Below the pieces are notes generated by a model. It was given only the letters and a program-made list of their open reading frames with translations. It ran no database searches and was not told where the DNA came from. This document shows, one piece after another, positions 46,111 through 56,597 of a stretch of 64,000 bases of DNA (within the stretch, counting starts at the first letter, position 1; the number at the start of each line of letters is the position of its first letter). Made by a program: the position numbers and the translations under genes. Source of the DNA: Streblospio benedicti (Eukaryota; Annelida; Polychaeta; Spionida; Spionidae); NCBI GenBank assembly GCA_019095985.1, contig CM032659.1, forward strand, positions 30,807,999 through 30,871,998, given 5' to 3'.

Positions 46111-46522
46111 ATAATATATACCCAAGTCCATAAATCATAAATCATTTCAAAATCAGTTAGCGTAGGCAGTTGGCCGGGAGAGTTTGTAGGAACCCACCAT
46201 GGCCAGTTAGGTCACCACTAAATCTAGTATTGGCCTTTTTAGGGTTAGTACGTCTCACACAACTTTACGCTCTTGCATCATTGGCTGTAAATATTGTTGC
46301 GATCACTACTGATTCCTGTTTCGGTGTTACCAGGTTTGGGTTACCCTGGTGCCGGCATGTGCCTGTGCTGACTGTTCTAGTATTATCATGTGGTCATATT
46401 ACACTTAAATCTTGATGGGACTAAATTAAAACGCCATATCCCTGCTGTACTCAAAAACTGTAATAAGAAAGAAAGAACCCCAATATGATGATTTGATGAT
46501 TGTTTGTGTAGCTGCTGCTGCG

Positions 46523-46708
46523 ATGTGGCTGCGTCGCTGCCTGTTCGCGGTGTGTCTGGTCGCCGCGGTGACGGCAGACAACACCCTGCGGTTCCACCCG
46601 GCTGCGGCTGGCACCACCCTGTGCCTCGACCAGAAGGGCACCTGCCCGCCGCGGACCACCTGCTGCAAGCTGGCGTCCGGGGACTACGGCTGCTGCCAGC
46701 ATCCGCAG
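46523..46708 (+). CDS. GRN: progranulin exon: signal peptide and granulin 1 first half
   Basis: ATG at 46523, 62 codons. Signal peptide, then [20 protein letters not shown] and DYGCCQHPQ, donor CAG|GTCGGT. The exon is GC-rich against AT-rich flanks. Confidence 0.92.
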
Positions 46709-49700
46709 GTCGGTAATCACTGACAAACACTCATGGAATATTTTTTTACGAACTTGCAGCGTAATATGTTGATATTATCATCGTTTTTCCTAATTGTGTT
46801 TGCAACTTGCATTAACAGCTCATGTTCGTGTTGACTAAAAGCCCGGATTTTCAAATCCAAGTGCCTACAGATTTAATGAGGGGACCAGCAAGTGGACCAC
46901 AATCGTGACCATGTCACCTCCTACTGGCTGTCACAAGTACAGGCTGGCAGTTGGCTTTGAATACAGATGTAGACCATATTTGCTTGCATCCAGAAGCTTG
47001 CACTTAGTTCTCTAATAGTTTAATCAAAGCATGTGGTATGGTAAAAACTTATTTTCGTTTAAGCTCTTAACACCTTATGGGCTGTTTATTGTGTGTTGTG
47101 TCAAGTGATAAGTGTGATGGTCGTATTAGTCATGGTATATTGTATCTACGTTCTGTGAGCACTTGCCCCCAGATGCACAGGTCCAAATCTCAAAGATCCA
47201 CATTCTACATGTACGATGTCGTCTGTCAATCTATACCTGCCAAAGTGATTCGTAGTACCTTTTTGCTTTATGATTATTCTACTTGTTAGAATGCAATAAT
47301 TTTGAAAGATCATTCATATCTCTAGAATTGACTATGAGACGAAATGTTTCCCATTCCATCCATAAGTGTAAATGTTTTCTAATAATGTCCTCCAATCTAA
47401 ATAACCCCACAACCAGTGGTTATTTCTGCTTAATCATTCTGGCGCTCAAATTTTTTGTCCACCAAAATGATGTCCTACTTGTGGTTATTGTGACCAGGTG
47501 TACGAATTCACATACTTGTAAACTTTCTGTTACTGCCCACAATGTTATCACCGAATTTCCCCCATTTTAAAGTTTCTTCAACTTGCATATTTAGTTTAAG
47601 ATCAGTAGACTTCACAAGAAAGTTGTTGTTCTACTATTTTTTATATATATTTTAAGAATGTTTCTTAAACCCATGTATATTTTAACAGCATTGATTTGGT
47701 TTATAGTTTGATTCTCTAAAATCTAAATACGTGATGAAATCTAGGGAATCACAGTGTTACAGGCAATCTGATAAAAAGAATTTAAAAAAAACTTTTAAGA
47801 AAAGATGAACTGTGTATGTAAGCTGAGCAGTACAGACTTAGATGTCTTATTTACACATTTTATTGCTGTTCTGCTGGTATGATTGAGCACTGTGAGTAAG
47901 TCGGTGGCTAGATAAAGTCCTCAACTCACCTGTTTGTAATACTGCTGTGTAGCTAGTGAGACTGGACAAAGTGTGTCTCGTAATAAAAAAATGGAAGTTG
48001 ACAGCACTGTCTACGTATCGAACACAGCTGTGGTTCATGTTGGTACATGATGGGTAGACAACAAGTAGACAATAAAAAACAAGCAGTAGTAAGCCCAGTG
48101 GTTAAGGCTCAAACATCTAAACAGAAGGTCATAGGTTCAATTCCTAGCACTGTCATTTGAATAAAAATTGGATCACGTCCATTAGATTTACATAATATAT
48201 ATAACTCTATGTCTGAATGGCCAAAGCATACCCGGTATATATGAAGTTTCTTGACAAAACCATGAAAATCATTACCCTCTACAATTTCGCTCCATAATAT
48301 TTGAGCCCCCATGTGACTGCCCGTACGTAGGCCGAGTGCTGCGGTGACTTTGTCCACTGCTGCCCCCGCGGCTTCACCTGCCGACCCGGCGGCAAGTGCT
48401 CACAAAACGGGCTCACCGTCGATTGGATGATCCTCGTGGAGCGCAACGATGAGGTGTGCGGTCACCGTGGCAACAAACAGGTTCTCTGTCTCAACGGGCA
48501 CACGTGTTGTGACACACGGCGGCGTGGAGAGCGAGTGTGCTGCCCTCTACCGCAGGTGCTGTAGTCAGGTGCCCCTCGGCATGCACTCGCCCGTGTTTCG
48601 TTTGTTGTATGCGCCCTGAAGGTTTTGATTTGCATCCATGATATTTTGGTGTGACCTCTCTATCTTTGCAGACATTGCTACTTCTTGTTATCCTCCTTTG
48701 GACTATTAAACTCTGATGCTTCATGTTAAGCTCCTGTGGAATATTAAATGTGATTTCATTTCAGGTTTTGAAATTCACATGTTATCATAGTGTACATTTG
48801 TAAATGTTGTCTATTGTCTACTGTATGTCATGTTTGTGTGGATTGACACTACGAATGTCAACGTCACCTGTACCACGTTCCTTTCTGTCCAGACCCCGAA
48901 GATGTGTCTTGCATGGTGGAGTTCTCTATAACATCACCATTCTGTCTTCTGTGTTGTCTAAACCGAACCCTTTGGTGTCTAGTGAACTGGTCGAGCTCTT
49001 CACCAGTTATGCCATCAAATTGTAATGTTTGACGTCAAGTACATTTCATTATGACTATACACACCTTTTGATTCTAGTGTCATAGATTCACAAAGATGCC
49101 TAATTATATCTTTTGTGTCATCATTGCTTGTGAAGGGTGAAGATCAGCACCACATTGTCTCGTGTTTAAAATCATTTGACCATTGTTAATGTTTTTAATT
49201 CATTCAAGCGAGCTGGCAATATCTTATCAGTAGCTATTACAATTTTTTACTAATAATTTCCTAAATGTAGGTTGCAAAAGGTCAATTTTCCAGTGTAGAA
49301 AATATTGGAAACTATGACAGAAAGTTGAGTTTTTCAGATTCATCCCCAAATGAATACATATGATAATCACATACAAGTATTTCGCTGAATGTTTGCCTCT
49401 TTGTCTACATTTGCGTTGTTGCGCTGTTTCCCAGGCGACATGCTGTCGTGACGGCGAGCACTGCTGTCCGTTCGGCTACAACTGTGATATCAAGGCTGGC
49501 AAGTGCACCAAGGCTTCAGCCTCAGTCAGCTGGGTCTCCATGGTGAAAAGCCAACCTGTTGCGTCGCCACAGGTATGTCTGTTAATTTGTTTGTCACAGC
49601 TGGAAATTTGTTTAGTTTCATCTTGAATAAATAATCTATCATTGAAATCTTTTGTAGTTTTTATATGTTTTATAAATTTATTGTTATATTCAATAGAGGT

Positions 49701-52700
49701 AAGAATGTTTACAATATTGTACACAAGCTGGTAGTTTAAATGTGTTTAATCCAATAATGTGCAATGATGAAGTTATTGGATAAGAGTATAGTAGGTGTCG
49801 AAACTGTTGTGTTTACAGTCAAATGTTTACATTTTGGTTTTTGTTAATGATTTTGAAATGGACTATGAAAAATGATAACAATAGATATGATGGTTTTAAG
49901 TAGAACAAGTGATAAGTAGCAGTTATAGTGATAGGTACATGTATTCAACTGGTTGCTCCTGTGTTTTAATCATCTTGCAATATACATCAGGGAGATAAGA
50001 GTAAGCCACAAGCAAAGCCAGTATCCACACAATCGACCCCACACACTGCCAAGACCTCGCAACCAGGACGAGGAACAAAGACTGTGCCACAAAATTCTGT
50101 TCCAAAGAAACAGCAGAGTTCAAAAGTTGCAGCAAAATCCGTCCCAAAACAGCAGACACCAAAAGTAGTACCTAAACAGCAGACGCCGAAAGTAGTACCT
50201 AAGCAACAGACACCAAAAGTAGTACCTAAGCAACAGACACCAAAAGTAGTACCTAAACAACAGACACCAAAAGTAGTACCTAAGCAACAGACACCAAAAG
50301 TAGTACCTAAACAACAGACACCAAAAGTAGTACCTAAACAACAGACACCAAAAGTAGTACCTAAACAACAGACACCAAAAGTAGTACCTAAACAACAGAC
50401 ACCAAAAGTAGTACCTAAACAACAGACACCAAAAGTAGTGCCTAAGCAGCAGACACCAAAAGCAGCCAAGAAAGGTGTTGCTAAAACTGGTTTCGTTGGT
50501 CAAATGAAACATGCAGTTCAAGAAGCATATGATAAAGTGATGTCAGTGATCAAACCCAAAGTTGCAAAGTTTAAACAAGTTCCAAAGTCAGTGCCATCAC
50601 CACAATCCAGAAAAGGAGCACCAAAACAGGCAAAAGTGGTGCCAAAACAGACTGCTTCAAAAGCTAATCCGAAAGTGGTAGCTGCATCAAAAGAAGCTCC
50701 TAAACAAACAACTCCCAAAGTTGTGGCAAAACAGTCAGCGCCAAAGACGGTTCCAAAAGTTTCTCCAAAGGTTTCTAAAACCATAGCCGCAAAAGTTGTT
50801 CCAAAGGTAGCAAAAGCTGTTCCAAAGGTAGTAAAAGCTGTTCCAAAGGCAGCAAAAGCTGTTCCAAAAGTAATAAAATCACCTCAGCCAAAGACAACGC
50901 CTCCCAAAGTTGTTTCGAAAGCTACAACTCCCCCTCCATCTGCAGCAAAAGCTGTTCCAAAAGTAGCATCACCTAAGGCGGCCACACCTAAAGTTGCTGC
51001 AAAGACAGTAAAAGCTGTGCCAAAAGTTGCCAAAGCAGTACCAAAAGGAGTTGCTCCTAAAGTTCCTCCAAAGACTGTTACTAAAGTGAGCTCAAAGCAG
51101 CAATCTGTGAAATCTGCCAACATTCCTAAGAAGCCCTCCTCCCCCCGAGTGTAGACCGCCAGCGCCGGCCAGGACGGTATGGATTGTTCCCGCTACAGCT
51201 GTGAGTTGATGAGTTGAATAGTGTGCTGCTGCTGCTGCCCAAGTTGATTTCCTCTCTTTCAAGAGTGAAGACTGTTGTTTGGTTTCAGAATGTCATATCT
51301 TTAGATGCATGAAAATGAACTTAGCTACTTTAGTGATTGCGTTGCCTTAAATTAGTGATGGGACATTCGGTGGGTTTTAACCTTCGAACCTTCGTGACAC
51401 TCTAACGAATGAACCTTCGAGTGTTCGGATAAGTAACATTGACCTTTAAACACCTATTCAGCAGGAAATATTGCATGTAAAATGGACGGCAATGAAGAAG
51501 TTTGCATGATCTTAATAATCCCAACAATTATGCATTACATAAACATACTCGTCAGGGAAATGTTTGGGCATACAAACGCTATAGCTTGAAAGGAGTACGT
51601 TGTTAACCAATAAATCTGCATGAGTATAAATAAATTTTATATAAGAGGAACTGCGTCTATTAATTACTATTGCTGGCGAGTGGACAATCCAAGTAGATAC
51701 AAATAATAAAAGCAGACAAACAATCAATCAGTCATTGACTGTAAACAATGCGAGCATTTTCCACCCTAACTACTGAGACAGAAGCTGACAGCCAAGTGAC
51801 CTATGTCACATGCCGAGATCTCTTTGATCTATTGTTTTCTTTGTCGTCTTGTAACCGATATCTATTAACTCACATCGCATAATAACGGTGGTGATGTTTA
51901 CAGATTTTTAAACACGAATTTCATAGTAGACATGTTCTCAAGATTAACAATAAATTGATTTTATGCCGAAGGTTCACTCGTGGAAATAAACTTCGAAGGT
52001 AAGGGTAGACGAACAAAGCTTTCCCCCGTCCTTACCCTGAATGTCCCGTCCATGGTAATTTCACTGATTGATTGTGATTTGTGAATTGCAATCATTCAGT
52101 GAACGCTTGGCTAAATTCTCAGCGTGTTTTTTATTATAAAGTTACTTTACACTTATCATTTACAAAGACACTGACATTGTTCAGCAATTCTGATGATTTT
52201 ATACTGTGATTTTAATCTGTGAGTTTTAACTAATAAACCAGCATGAGGCAACTAACTGTTGTTTTTATTGCTGTTTTTTTAGCATGCGATTTGAAAACGA
52301 AACAAAAAAAGTTTGTTTATGCATCAAAAATCTTTTGTATGAGAATACTTTGAAACTCGGTGAATGCTGCATAAGCATCTGCCATTGGTTATCCTTCAGC
52401 CCCCGGCCGGTAACATACAAAACTCCACACACTCGCTGACCAGCCAAAGATTCTTTTAGTATGATTATAATAATCAGTACTGAGTATTAAGAAGTGGAGA
52501 CATGATATCTTGGTATATTGTAATCTTTTTTACCAATCATCAAATCAAACAGCTCCAGCAAGTGACAATGAATAACCCATGAAAGAAAAAACAATTGCTA
52601 ACCAGCTACCATCTAAGATCCATCAACGTGTTGCTGCCATTGCCATCTCACAAATATAAACAAGCGCCCAGGGAGTAACATTCTCTCTCTCTAGATATAA

Positions 52701-54701
52701 AGTATACTGACCTGAAAGTGTTGTATATCATTCGCCATTTTAAAGACAACCACGGTCCCTTGCAGCCCGCCTCCCCCCCTCGCGCCGTCCTGGCCACTGC
52801 CCCCGCCGCCGCCCCCGTCGTCTGTCTCATACAGCCAGCGCAATACGGCTGCTGCCCAATAGCCAAGGTAACGTACAGAATGTCTAGCTGATGTAGGATA
52901 CGTCTAGAATTTCTAGCTGAGGTAATGTCTAGAATTTCTAGCTGAGGTAATGTCTAGAATGTCTAGCCGAGGTAATGTCTAGAATGTCTAGCTGAGGTTT
53001 GTTTGTGTGGATACTCTGCAGCCATCGACATTAGGATGTGTCAAGAATGTCTAGTTGAGGTAGGACACGTCTAGAATTTCTAGCTGAGGTAACGTCTAGT
53101 ATTATGGGAACATTATGTGGGCTTAGAGTACACCTGACTGGGCTAGGACACGTCTATTAAACAGTTTCTCTAGATCTACTAGTCTTCACAGAGTGCGTCA
53201 TGAACATTTTTATCTCTTTATTGACCAAGTATATATACTTTGTTTATGATCAATGGAGTAGATGTATTTCTATAGTAAGTCATAACGCACATTGATAATA
53301 AGCCAAAGTCCATCCTCCAACTCACCAAATGTATCAGTAGGTGCTAAGCTATTAGCCTGGCCAGCTTTCAGGTAGACCAAGGCTGCCACTTATGTCAAAC
53401 GCTGTACATGCAAGTACTAACCGCGGCCAACTCACAGTGCAAAGGATAGCAGATTCGAACCGTCGACCTTCCTGTTGCAGGCTGTGTGCTGTGCTGACCA
53501 CAAGCACTGCTGCCCCCAGGGCACGACCTGTGACCCCGCAGAGGGTCGCTGCAACAAGGGCCTCCTCCGCTTCCCCATCTTCACCAAGTTCCCCGCCACA
53601 CCCATCATGGACCACCAGGAAGAAGAGAACAACAACAAACAACAACAACAGCCCAAGAATGAAGTGCAGATGACAATGGATCTGCTCAATGTAGGTTACT
53701 CAATGAGCCGTCTTGTGTAAATAGCCGATCGCTTCTTGGGCTGGTAGAAGTGTGGAACTTTTTGGTAGACTTTCAGTTTTAAGCAATATAGTTATCAAAT
53801 TTCCTCATCAAACTTGTCAAAATGAATTATATACATTTAGATTTTTTCTTTCTTACAAAGTACAGAAATGTTTCTTCTTTTGCGGGCTTACAGTCATATG
53901 ATAAATTTGAACAGTGTTTTTCATTGTGTGAAAGACGTGTAAATCTCTAATAGTGTATGCTCAATGTTTGTCTCTTTATTTTGAAGGAAATAGAAGAAGA
54001 AACTGAAGAATCCCCAGAAGACATTGTGTGCCCCGACAAGGAGTCGAGCTGTCCCGCCCACACCACCTGCTGTAAACTGCAGGACGGATACTACGGCTGC
54101 TGCCCCATGGAGAATGTAAGTCTATGGCAGGGCTAAGTCAATGTCAGCTGCACTTATAGATGTAAAACGGCAATGGAACTGTGTTTCCCCATGCAACACG
54201 TAAGGCACAGCGTCTGTTGCAGGCCTTATGTAATTTAGTGTCCGCTTCACTTGTAGATGTAAAATGGCAATGGAACTGTGTTTTCCAATGAACAATTATG
54301 TTTCTAAATACAAACATACAAACCTGTTCACTGCCACTTCTTATTTAAGCCTGTGCTCTGCACACAGCACAAAGACACTCAGGGGTCAGCTATGCTAATA
54401 TCTAGACTGTCCTGGCAAAAAAGACACCAGCCTGGAATTATGCAAAACATGGAACGCCTTGAATTTGGTAAATTAGCCAGAAATTCACATATTGCATCAT
54501 GTTCCATTTCATCTTTATGGTGGCGTGGCAAAAGAGACTCCTTGTGGTTTCTAGATGCCTGATGCGTGGTATTTGGTGTTTCAGGCTGTGTGCTGCTCTG
54601 ACCACCAGCACTGCTGTCCAAACGGAGAGACGTGCAACCTCGCCAAAGGCACGTGTGACGGCGCCGGCGGGAGGCCAAAGTCACCACTACAGGTCCGTTG
54701 A
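46523..54701 (+). CDS. GRN: progranulin (granulin precursor), 8 coding exons
   Basis: Secreted/lysosomal precursor of cysteine-rich granulin peptides. Exons: 46523-46708, 48331-48555, 49435-49572, 49991-51154 (see entry), 52766-52867, 53481-53690, 53987-54115, 54585-54692 (read-through gives VR and TGA at 54699-54701). All borders are phase 0, so each exon can be skipped without a frame change. Signal peptide [18 protein letters not shown]. Granulin modules are split mid-module by introns, as in vertebrate GRN: module 1 exons 1-2, module 2 exons 2-3, module 3 exons 5-6 (first half degenerate), module 4 exons 7-8. A Lys/Pro-rich exon sits between modules 2 and 3. An acceptor TGTGTAG at 46511 just before the ATG suggests an upstream non-coding exon. 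AATAAA at 55284-55289 is a possible end. More granulins further downstream cannot be excluded, but none is in the window. Confidence 0.93.
48088..48160 (+). mobile_element. tRNA-derived SINE fragment in progranulin intron 1
   Basis: GCCCAGTGGTTAAGGCTC (A-box type) and GGTCATAGGTTCAATTCC (B-box type) about 30 bases apart, upstream of exon 2. No tRNA acceptor stem pairing. Confidence 0.6.
48331..48555 (+). CDS. GRN: progranulin exon: granulin 1 second half, granulin 2 first half
   Basis: 75 codons. [20 protein letters not shown] then GKC closes module 1. [20 protein letters not shown] and RVCCPLPQ starts module 2. Acceptor TACGTAG, donor CAG|GTGCTG. Confidence 0.92.
49435..49572 (+). CDS. GRN: progranulin exon: granulin 2 second half
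   Basis: 46 codons, [20 protein letters not shown] and [16 protein letters not shown]. Acceptor TTTCCCAG, donor CAG|GTATGT. Confidence 0.92.
49991..51154 (+). CDS. GRN: progranulin Lys/Pro/Val-rich repeat exon
   Basis: Opens after ACATCAG in phase 0 ([20 protein letters not shown]) and runs 387 codons to TAG at 51152-51154. Contains twelve exact 9-residue units (PKQQTPKVV), then irregular [10 protein letters not shown]-type repeats. The composition is almost entirely Lys, Pro, Val, Ala, Ser, Thr and Gln with no Cys. It resembles histone-H1-like or adhesive low-complexity linkers rather than a granulin. Either it is an alternative 3' terminal exon, giving a secreted two-granulin protein with a long basic tail, or it is spliced to 52766. 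In-phase GT at CGA|GTGTAG (51149) would allow this and skip the stop. The GC-rich 45 bases after the stop look exon-like and end CAGCT|GTGAGT, so a missing base could instead hide a longer exon. Confidence 0.8.
   Translation, partial: GDKSKPQAKPVSTQSTPHTAKTSQPGRGTKTVPQNSVPKKQQSSKVAAKSVPKQQTPKVVPKQQTPKVVPKQQTPKVVPKQQTPKVVPKQQTPKVVPKQQTPKVVPKQQTPKVVPKQQTPKVVPKQQTPKVVPKQQTPKVVPKQQTPKVVPKQQTPKAAKKGVAKTGFVGQMKHAVQEAYDKVMSVIKPKVAKFKQVPKSVPSPQSRKGAPKQAKVVPKQTASKANPKVVAASKEAPKQTTPKVVAKQSAPKTVPKVSPKVSKTIAAKVVPKVAKAVPKVVKAVPKAAKAVPKVIKSPQPKTTPPKVVSKATTPPPSAAKAVPKVASPKAATPKVAAKTVKAVPKVAKAVPKGVAPKVPPKTVTKVSSKQQSVKSANIPKKPSSPRV
50144..50467 (+). repeat. coding minisatellite, 27 bp x 12
   Basis: Twelve units CCTAAACAACAGACACCAAA-AGTAGTA of exactly 27 bp, differing mainly at A/G third positions. 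High nucleotide identity beyond what the protein requires implies recent unequal exchange. Copy number is likely polymorphic. Confidence 0.95.
51353..52056. mobile_element. hAT-like MITE (long member) in progranulin intron
   Basis: Left end TAGTGATGGGACATTCGG, right end inverse CCATGGACGGGACATTCAG. Subterminal ACGAATGAACCTTCGAGTGTT and GTGGAAATAAACTTCGAAGG are also found in 40238-40480. The interior has no transposase. Confidence 0.65.
52766..52867 (+). CDS. GRN: progranulin exon: degenerate granulin 3 first half
   Basis: 34 codons in phase 0, acceptor CCTTGCAG, donor AAG|GTAACG. Ends [16 protein letters not shown], matching the C-x8-CC core of a granulin half. The usual earlier Cys residues are replaced by an Ala/Pro-rich stretch ([14 protein letters not shown]). 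Coding is inferred from phase, splice sites and the following AVCC exon. Confidence 0.75.
52876..53100 (+). repeat. 25-bp minisatellite next to splice donor
   Basis: Begins within 10 bases of the donor of exon 52766-52867. Units TCTAGAATTTCTAGCTGAGG-TAATG recur at 25-bp spacing (52901-53000), then diverged units at 53040-53100. Every unit carries AGGTAATG, close to a 5' splice site. Confidence 0.9.
53481..53690 (+). CDS. GRN: progranulin exon: granulin 3 second half and acidic/Gln linker
   Basis: 70 codons: [24 protein letters not shown], then [19 protein letters not shown] and an Asn/Gln/Glu-rich stretch. Acceptor GTTGCAG, donor AAT|GTAGGT. Confidence 0.92.
53987..54115 (+). CDS. GRN: progranulin exon: granulin 4 first half
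   Basis: 43 codons: [20 protein letters not shown] then [23 protein letters not shown]. Acceptor TTTGAAG, donor AAT|GTAAGT. Confidence 0.93.
54585..54692 (+). CDS. GRN: progranulin exon: granulin 4 second half, probable C-terminus
   Basis: [20 protein letters not shown] then [16 protein letters not shown]. Acceptor GTTTCAG. A GT follows at 54693, but no further exon is seen. Reading through gives VR and TGA at 54699-54701, so this may be the last exon. Confidence 0.85.
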
Positions 54702-55544
54702 GTGTGCTTCAGTGGCAAAAAAAAAATGTTTGCTGACCAACTTGATTCTGATTTTAGGTGGAGTAAAAACTGATATCCCATGCTACAAAGTTTAAGACCT
54801 AAAATGGATAAAGCGGGTGAATAGGTTATTATTCAAAGTGGGGGTGAGAGATCAGACAATATCTCACTGAGTGTGAGGGTTTAACAGAGCAGTGGCGCTC
54901 AAGAAGTACTGGAAAGGATTACAATCAGTTATTCAATTTGAATATGGACCCAGTTGAAATGTAACCGTGTCAAGTCACTCTCTGGGGAATATATGACCAT
55001 TTTTAAGGGTGTCCATGGTTGTGATATTTGTTCACAGTATTGTCAGTCTCTGTCTTTGTGTATTTCACCACTCGACCGTGAGCTTGTATTTGATAACATC
55101 CTAAACTGGCTGCGTAAGTGTCCTCGGGACAATGTTACGTCAACACGTACCTCTCTGTATGCAAGCAATCAGAAAACGCAGCTGACTCAAATTCTGCGGC
55201 CAATTGCTATTTGATTTAGAATTTTCAGAAGTCCTACCAACACTGGTAATAGATTAGAAAGTAGACAACTTTTTTGCCTGCTGAATAAAAAAATGAAATA
55301 GAATAACATTTATGACATGTGATCATTTGTAAACTAAACAACAACATACCTGTGACGGAAATGCTTTACTTACATTGCGTCAACGGTGTGCGTCATGATA
55401 GGTACATATACATAACTATTGCAGTCATCCAGAAACTAGATTTTTTTTAACTGCTACAGACAGGGGCAATTTATAGACAAAAATGAATACCCCAATGGCA
55501 AATACCATGGCTGGTTAGAGCATGACAAGGGCAGCTCGTTATCA
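54702..55544. other. progranulin 3' flank, no further gene seen
   Basis: Non-coding in appearance. Possible poly(A) signal AATAAA at 55284-55289. Confidence 0.5.
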
Positions 55545-55650
55545 TAGCACAGATATACCATGATGTGAGGGATGGTGGCTTACATCTGAATTTATCATAT
55601 ATTGATGCATAATTTTGTGCGTTATCATGCTCTGTAACTGCCTGCTAAAG

Positions 55651-56597
55651 TCACTGTCACATAGAAAAACGGATGAAACACGTATGTACCACGGAACAAT
55701 CTTTGTAAATGCGCGGTTCATCCGTGGTTCATCTTTGTGGATGCGCCGACCATCAGTGCCACGTCCGTTTTATACGGCGAATTACGTGGAGTGATTTTAC
55801 GGGTCGAGATGTCCGTGCTAATCATTTTGGAATGTTCAAAAGTATTAATGTGGGTAGATTTTCAAAAATCGTGCGTGGACTGTGCGTGATATTACCGTGA
55901 TACAAACGTACATTGTCCGTAAAACGTCCGTGCAATACGCTATTTATCCGTTGTTCATCTGTCTGCTGGTTTGGGGCTATAAATTGGCCGATCTTTTTCT
56001 ACACACCTCAATCTGTGTGAATAGCTGCCGAGGAGAACACATCTATGATTTTTTTTATAAAAGACTCATTTGAAGCACCTAGAAATCTTAAGCATGAACC
56101 CCCAACAGCCAGATGTGGCTGTCTTTCTCTTACAGCACCATAACAACCAGGATTAACTCAAGAGATTCAAAGTGACTGTACTGAGTATTTATTAAGTGTG
56201 CTTCCGTGGCCGAGTGGATAGGCAGTCGGACTCATGACCAGAAGGTCGTGGGTTCGATTCCTGGTGGGGTCTGATGGTGGGTATTTATAGTATATGTGAG
56301 TGCGTGATCAATCCGAGATCACTACGCGGACTTTACGGGGGACATGCGGGGACATCGTGGACCCGTCCGTGGTACATTTTGCGTGAACTAGTACTCTGGC
56401 GGAAATATCGTGTTTTTTTTCTAGTACTTTGCAACCAAACTATCATGTTTTTGTGACTGTTAAAAAGTGGACAATCCGTGTATCATCTGCATATTTTGTT
56501 TTGTAAGTGATTTTTGTCGATCATCAAAAACGCCAAAACAGTTTTTGTGCGTTTCTAGTACCCCGTGTTTCATCCGTTTTTTTCTATGTGACAGTGA
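55651..56597. mobile_element. 947-bp TIR element with tRNA-like centre
   Basis: Inverted ends of more than 30 bp (TCACTGTCACATAGAAAAAC GGATGAAACACG). Several internal GTGGTTCATCCGTG-like words. No transposase. The related locus at 62990 lacks the insertion. A tRNA-like sequence sits at about 56206-56280. Superfamily unresolved: the CACTG terminus is suggestive but no target duplication is clear. Confidence 0.75.
56206..56280 (+). mobile_element. tRNA-like (SINE-type) sequence inside TIR element
   Basis: TCCGTGGCCGAGTGGATAGG (A box) and AGGTCGTGGGTTCGATTCCT (B box) with Ser/Leu-like spacing. The ends do not pair as an acceptor stem, so it is scored as a SINE-type sequence. Closely resembles the core of 45899-46110. 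Confidence 0.65.

Noticed and set aside
46170-46415. 81-codon plus-strand frame upstream of progranulin
   Set aside because: No signal, domain or splice linkage. An acceptor at 46511 and the signal peptide at 46523 give a better start.
50144-50467. CRISPR-like array
   Set aside because: Units are contiguous, in frame and coding, with no spacers; the genome is eukaryotic.
49987-50521. Minus-strand Cys/Phe-rich frames of 133-160 codons
   Set aside because: Antisense readings of the 27-bp progranulin minisatellite; their periodicity is a by-product of the repeat.
56206-56280. Functional tRNA gene
   Set aside because: A and B boxes are present but the ends do not form an acceptor stem, and the sequence lies inside a transposon-like element.
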